Assembly (NCBI GenBank): GCA_003132865.1
Contig: PKYZ01000404.1
Span: forward strand, 1,264 to 7,022
DNA: 5,759 nt
Direction of reading: 5' to 3'
DNA from: Bryobacterales bacterium
GTDB taxonomy: Bacteria > Acidobacteriota > Terriglobia > Bryobacterales > Bryobacteraceae
The position numbers and the translations under genes are program-made. Shown here piece by piece: positions 4,283 through 5,759 of this stretch (the first letter of the stretch is position 1; every line of letters begins with the position of its first letter). Below the pieces are notes generated by a model that worked only from the letters and a program-made list of their open reading frames with translations, did not search any database and was not told where the DNA came from.

Positions 4283-5759
4283 TTACGGGATTTGTACTCC
4301 TGCATTCTCCGCCGTAAGCTGTTGGCCTTCGGCGTCGCGCACCACCAGCCGGACCAGATACGCGCCGGGATGCATGTTGAAGTCCGTATCGATGGTGACG
4401 GGAGGCCTTTGCTCCAGCGTGCGCACGGTTTCGTCGCGAAGACGAAGCTGCAGGATCTTCTCGGTGCCGGCAATGAAATTGCCATTGGCATCGAACACCG
4501 CGGCGACTATAGTCAGATCGTTCCGGTTCCGGTCATCCGCCTTGCGCAGGTGGATCAGCTTCAGGTCCACGCTGGTCAGAACGTTCAGCTTCGCCTCGCT
4601 GCCGGCTTTCATCACTTGCGTGTGCATCTCCACGGGAAGGTCGTGGATCTCTTCGCGCGAGAACACCGCGCTCTCAATCTCCTGCTTGGAAGCCGCCAGT
4701 GCGTCGTCCGGGTGTTTCGGAGCCCAGTACCCGCGGCGCGCCTGCAAGCTCGCCTTCTCACCCGAGTTCAACGTCACTTTCAGCGCATGAAAGCTGCCGT
4801 CGGCCTTCAGGTTCTGGGGCGCGAAGCCCAGCACGTACAGATACTCGGGCGCCGCCGCCGCGTTCCGGACGCCGCCATCGAAATCGTTGTTGAGATTTGC
4901 CGTTCCGCCGGTGCCCTCCGCCAGCGCGATGAGCTCATCGGTGGCGGCGTCGTTGTCAATCTGTCTGAACGCAACCTCGTCCTGGATCGTGCTCGCGGGA
5001 GCGCCCGGCCGGCAGGGATCGTATGCTGGAATGGTCCAAACGCCCCGCGCGTCGATGGCGCTGATCAGCACCTTGGACCGAATCGCGAGTTCCATCAGAT
5101 CGGAGCTGGCATTCTGCAGATCCGGTGGGACAAAGAAACCGGGAGATACCAGCACTACGCTCCGTTGCCCCGGCATCGCCGCCATGCGCTGCACCACAAT
5201 CTTCAGCGCCGCCAAAGCCGCGCGCGTCTCCTGGCGCCCGCTGGTGTAAGCATCGCGCACATACTGCATGGCGGTATGGAAATCGCCAAATTCTTCAACG
5301 GCAACCCTCAACGCGAGGCATTTACTAACATCGGCCGCCGAGGGCTGGAGGCCGACCTGCTGGTCGATCTGCACCGCCTGAAAGTAACTCACATACGTGC
5401 CGCAGGAACCAAATACCGGTGCCCCGATGGGGTTGGGAACAATCTTCAACAGCGGCTCGTTGATCGCCTCCGGGCGATCGGTAAAATCGACGCCGATCCG
5501 GCCCGAGGTCGTGTAGAGAGCCACGCGATCTCCCCGCCCGAGCGACGAGCGGAGGTATTTGACGACCGCGGCGCGCACTTGAGGCAGGTCCTCGAAGTGG
5601 ATATTCACGTCGTCAAATACAAAGGCGACGAAGCGATTGGGCAACGCCGGTGACCCGGGTGTTACCAAGCCACTTGTCACCGTGCCACCTGTTGCCGAGT
5701 CACTGGTTACCGAGCCACCTGTTGCCGAGTCACTGGTTACCGAGCCACGACCGTGAGGG
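4283..5759 (-). CDS. VWFA-related Acidobacterial domain protein (gene A), 5' partial
   Basis: The frame is open from the window edge to TAA 4283-4285, 491 visible codons; the start, signal peptide and N-terminal domain lie outside. GTG 5680 is only an internal codon. The visible part opens with Ser/Thr/Gly repeats (about residues 5-35). The VWA-like core follows: NRFVAFVFDDVNI, GDRVALYTTSGRIGVDF, GQRSVVLVSPGFF, SKVLISAIDARGVW, ELIALAEGTGG and LYVLGFAPQNLKADGSFHAL, closing at ARRGYWAP. Unlike gene B, a beta-rich C-terminal extension of about 150 residues follows (SREEIHDLPVEMHTQVMKA, NDLTIVAAVFDANGNFIAGT, GAYLVRLVVRDAEGQQLTAE). This architecture recurs in acidobacterial secreted VWFA-like proteins. 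The MIDAS motif again reads DDVNI and not D-x-S-x-S. A 462-codon open frame lies antisense to it but is a GC-bias shadow. It precedes gene B in the same likely operon. Confidence 0.88.
   Translation of the reverse strand, partial: PHGRGSVTSDSATGGSVTSDSATGGTVTSGLVTPGSPALPNRFVAFVFDDVNIHFEDLPQVRAAVVKYLRSSLGRGDRVALYTTSGRIGVDFTDRPEAINEPLLKIVPNPIGAPVFGSCGTYVSYFQAVQIDQQVGLQPSAADVSKCLALRVAVEEFGDFHTAMQYVRDAYTSGRQETRAALAALKIVVQRMAAMPGQRSVVLVSPGFFVPPDLQNASSDLMELAIRSKVLISAIDARGVWTIPAYDPCRPGAPASTIQDEVAFRQIDNDAATDELIALAEGTGGTANLNNDFDGGVRNAAAAPEYLYVLGFAPQNLKADGSFHALKVTLNSGEKASLQARRGYWAPKHPDDALAASKQEIESAVFSREEIHDLPVEMHTQVMKAGSEAKLNVLTSVDLKLIHLRKADDRNRNDLTIVAAVFDANGNFIAGTEKILQLRLRDETVRTLEQRPPVTIDTDFNMHPGAYLVRLVVRDAEGQQLTAENAGVQIP
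5661..5750. repeat. 30-bp tandem repeat (three units) coding a Ser/Thr/Gly linker
   Basis: Units 5691-5720 and 5721-5750 match at 28 of 30 bases; 5661-5690 matches the unit 5691-5720 at 24 of 30. The period is a multiple of three, so in gene A it encodes GSVTSDSATG twice and a degenerate GTVTSGLVTP. It sits directly upstream of the VWA-like core (LPNRFVAFVFDD), where gene B has a different flexible linker. Confidence 0.85.

Noticed and set aside
4265..5653. A 462-codon + strand open frame across gene A
   Set aside because: It is antisense to a clearly homologous protein, is rich in Arg, His and Val without domain pattern, and its phase is the usual antisense shadow in GC-rich DNA.

Overview
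The window looks like a gene-decay and gene-duplication zone in a GC-rich genome, most likely an Acidobacteriota member (Bryobacterales/Solibacter-like). The main clue is a run of genes of the 'VWFA-related Acidobacterial domain' type (TIGR03436 family). A PD40 (TolB-like) propeller whose C-terminus is typical of acidobacterial regulators and kinases points the same way. The taxonomic call is inference from family content.

Left part, + strand, about 1-2340: this is mostly wreckage. It holds (i) a YhcG/DUF1016-type PDDEXK nuclease gene split by one in-frame TAG; (ii) a short tail that resembles the end of a propeller protein; (iii) a compact repeat of two back-to-back hairpins just after that tail, with the right half of the same element at the very start of the window; (iv) an apparently intact antitoxin of the kind paired with PIN toxins; (v) the first ~26 codons of the PIN toxin, overlapping the antitoxin; and (vi) a PD40 propeller fragment fused directly into the toxin, itself interrupted by a TAG where a conserved Trp codon (TGG) is expected.

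Right part, - strand, about 5759-2387: this reads as a secreted-protein cluster. The first gene (A, 5' end outside the window) is a VWFA-like protein with a C-terminal beta-rich extension and a 30-bp tandem repeat coding a Ser/Thr/Gly linker. After 21 bp comes gene B, an intact 342-residue paralogue with a signal peptide. Next is B', a tandem copy of B with an exact 712-bp internal deletion that joins the N-terminal domain out of frame to the C-terminal tail. Last is a small intact VOC/PhnB-like glyoxalase-fold gene with its own strong ribosome binding site and a candidate promoter.

Four genes look functional: the antitoxin, the VOC protein, gene B and gene A. The rest are remnants. I do not see a convincing new multi-gene system. 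The most informative signals are the exact deletion scar in B', the toxin-propeller chimera beside an intact antitoxin, the two amber interruptions, the double-hairpin repeat and the linker minisatellite. No tRNA, rRNA, CRISPR array or transposase was seen.
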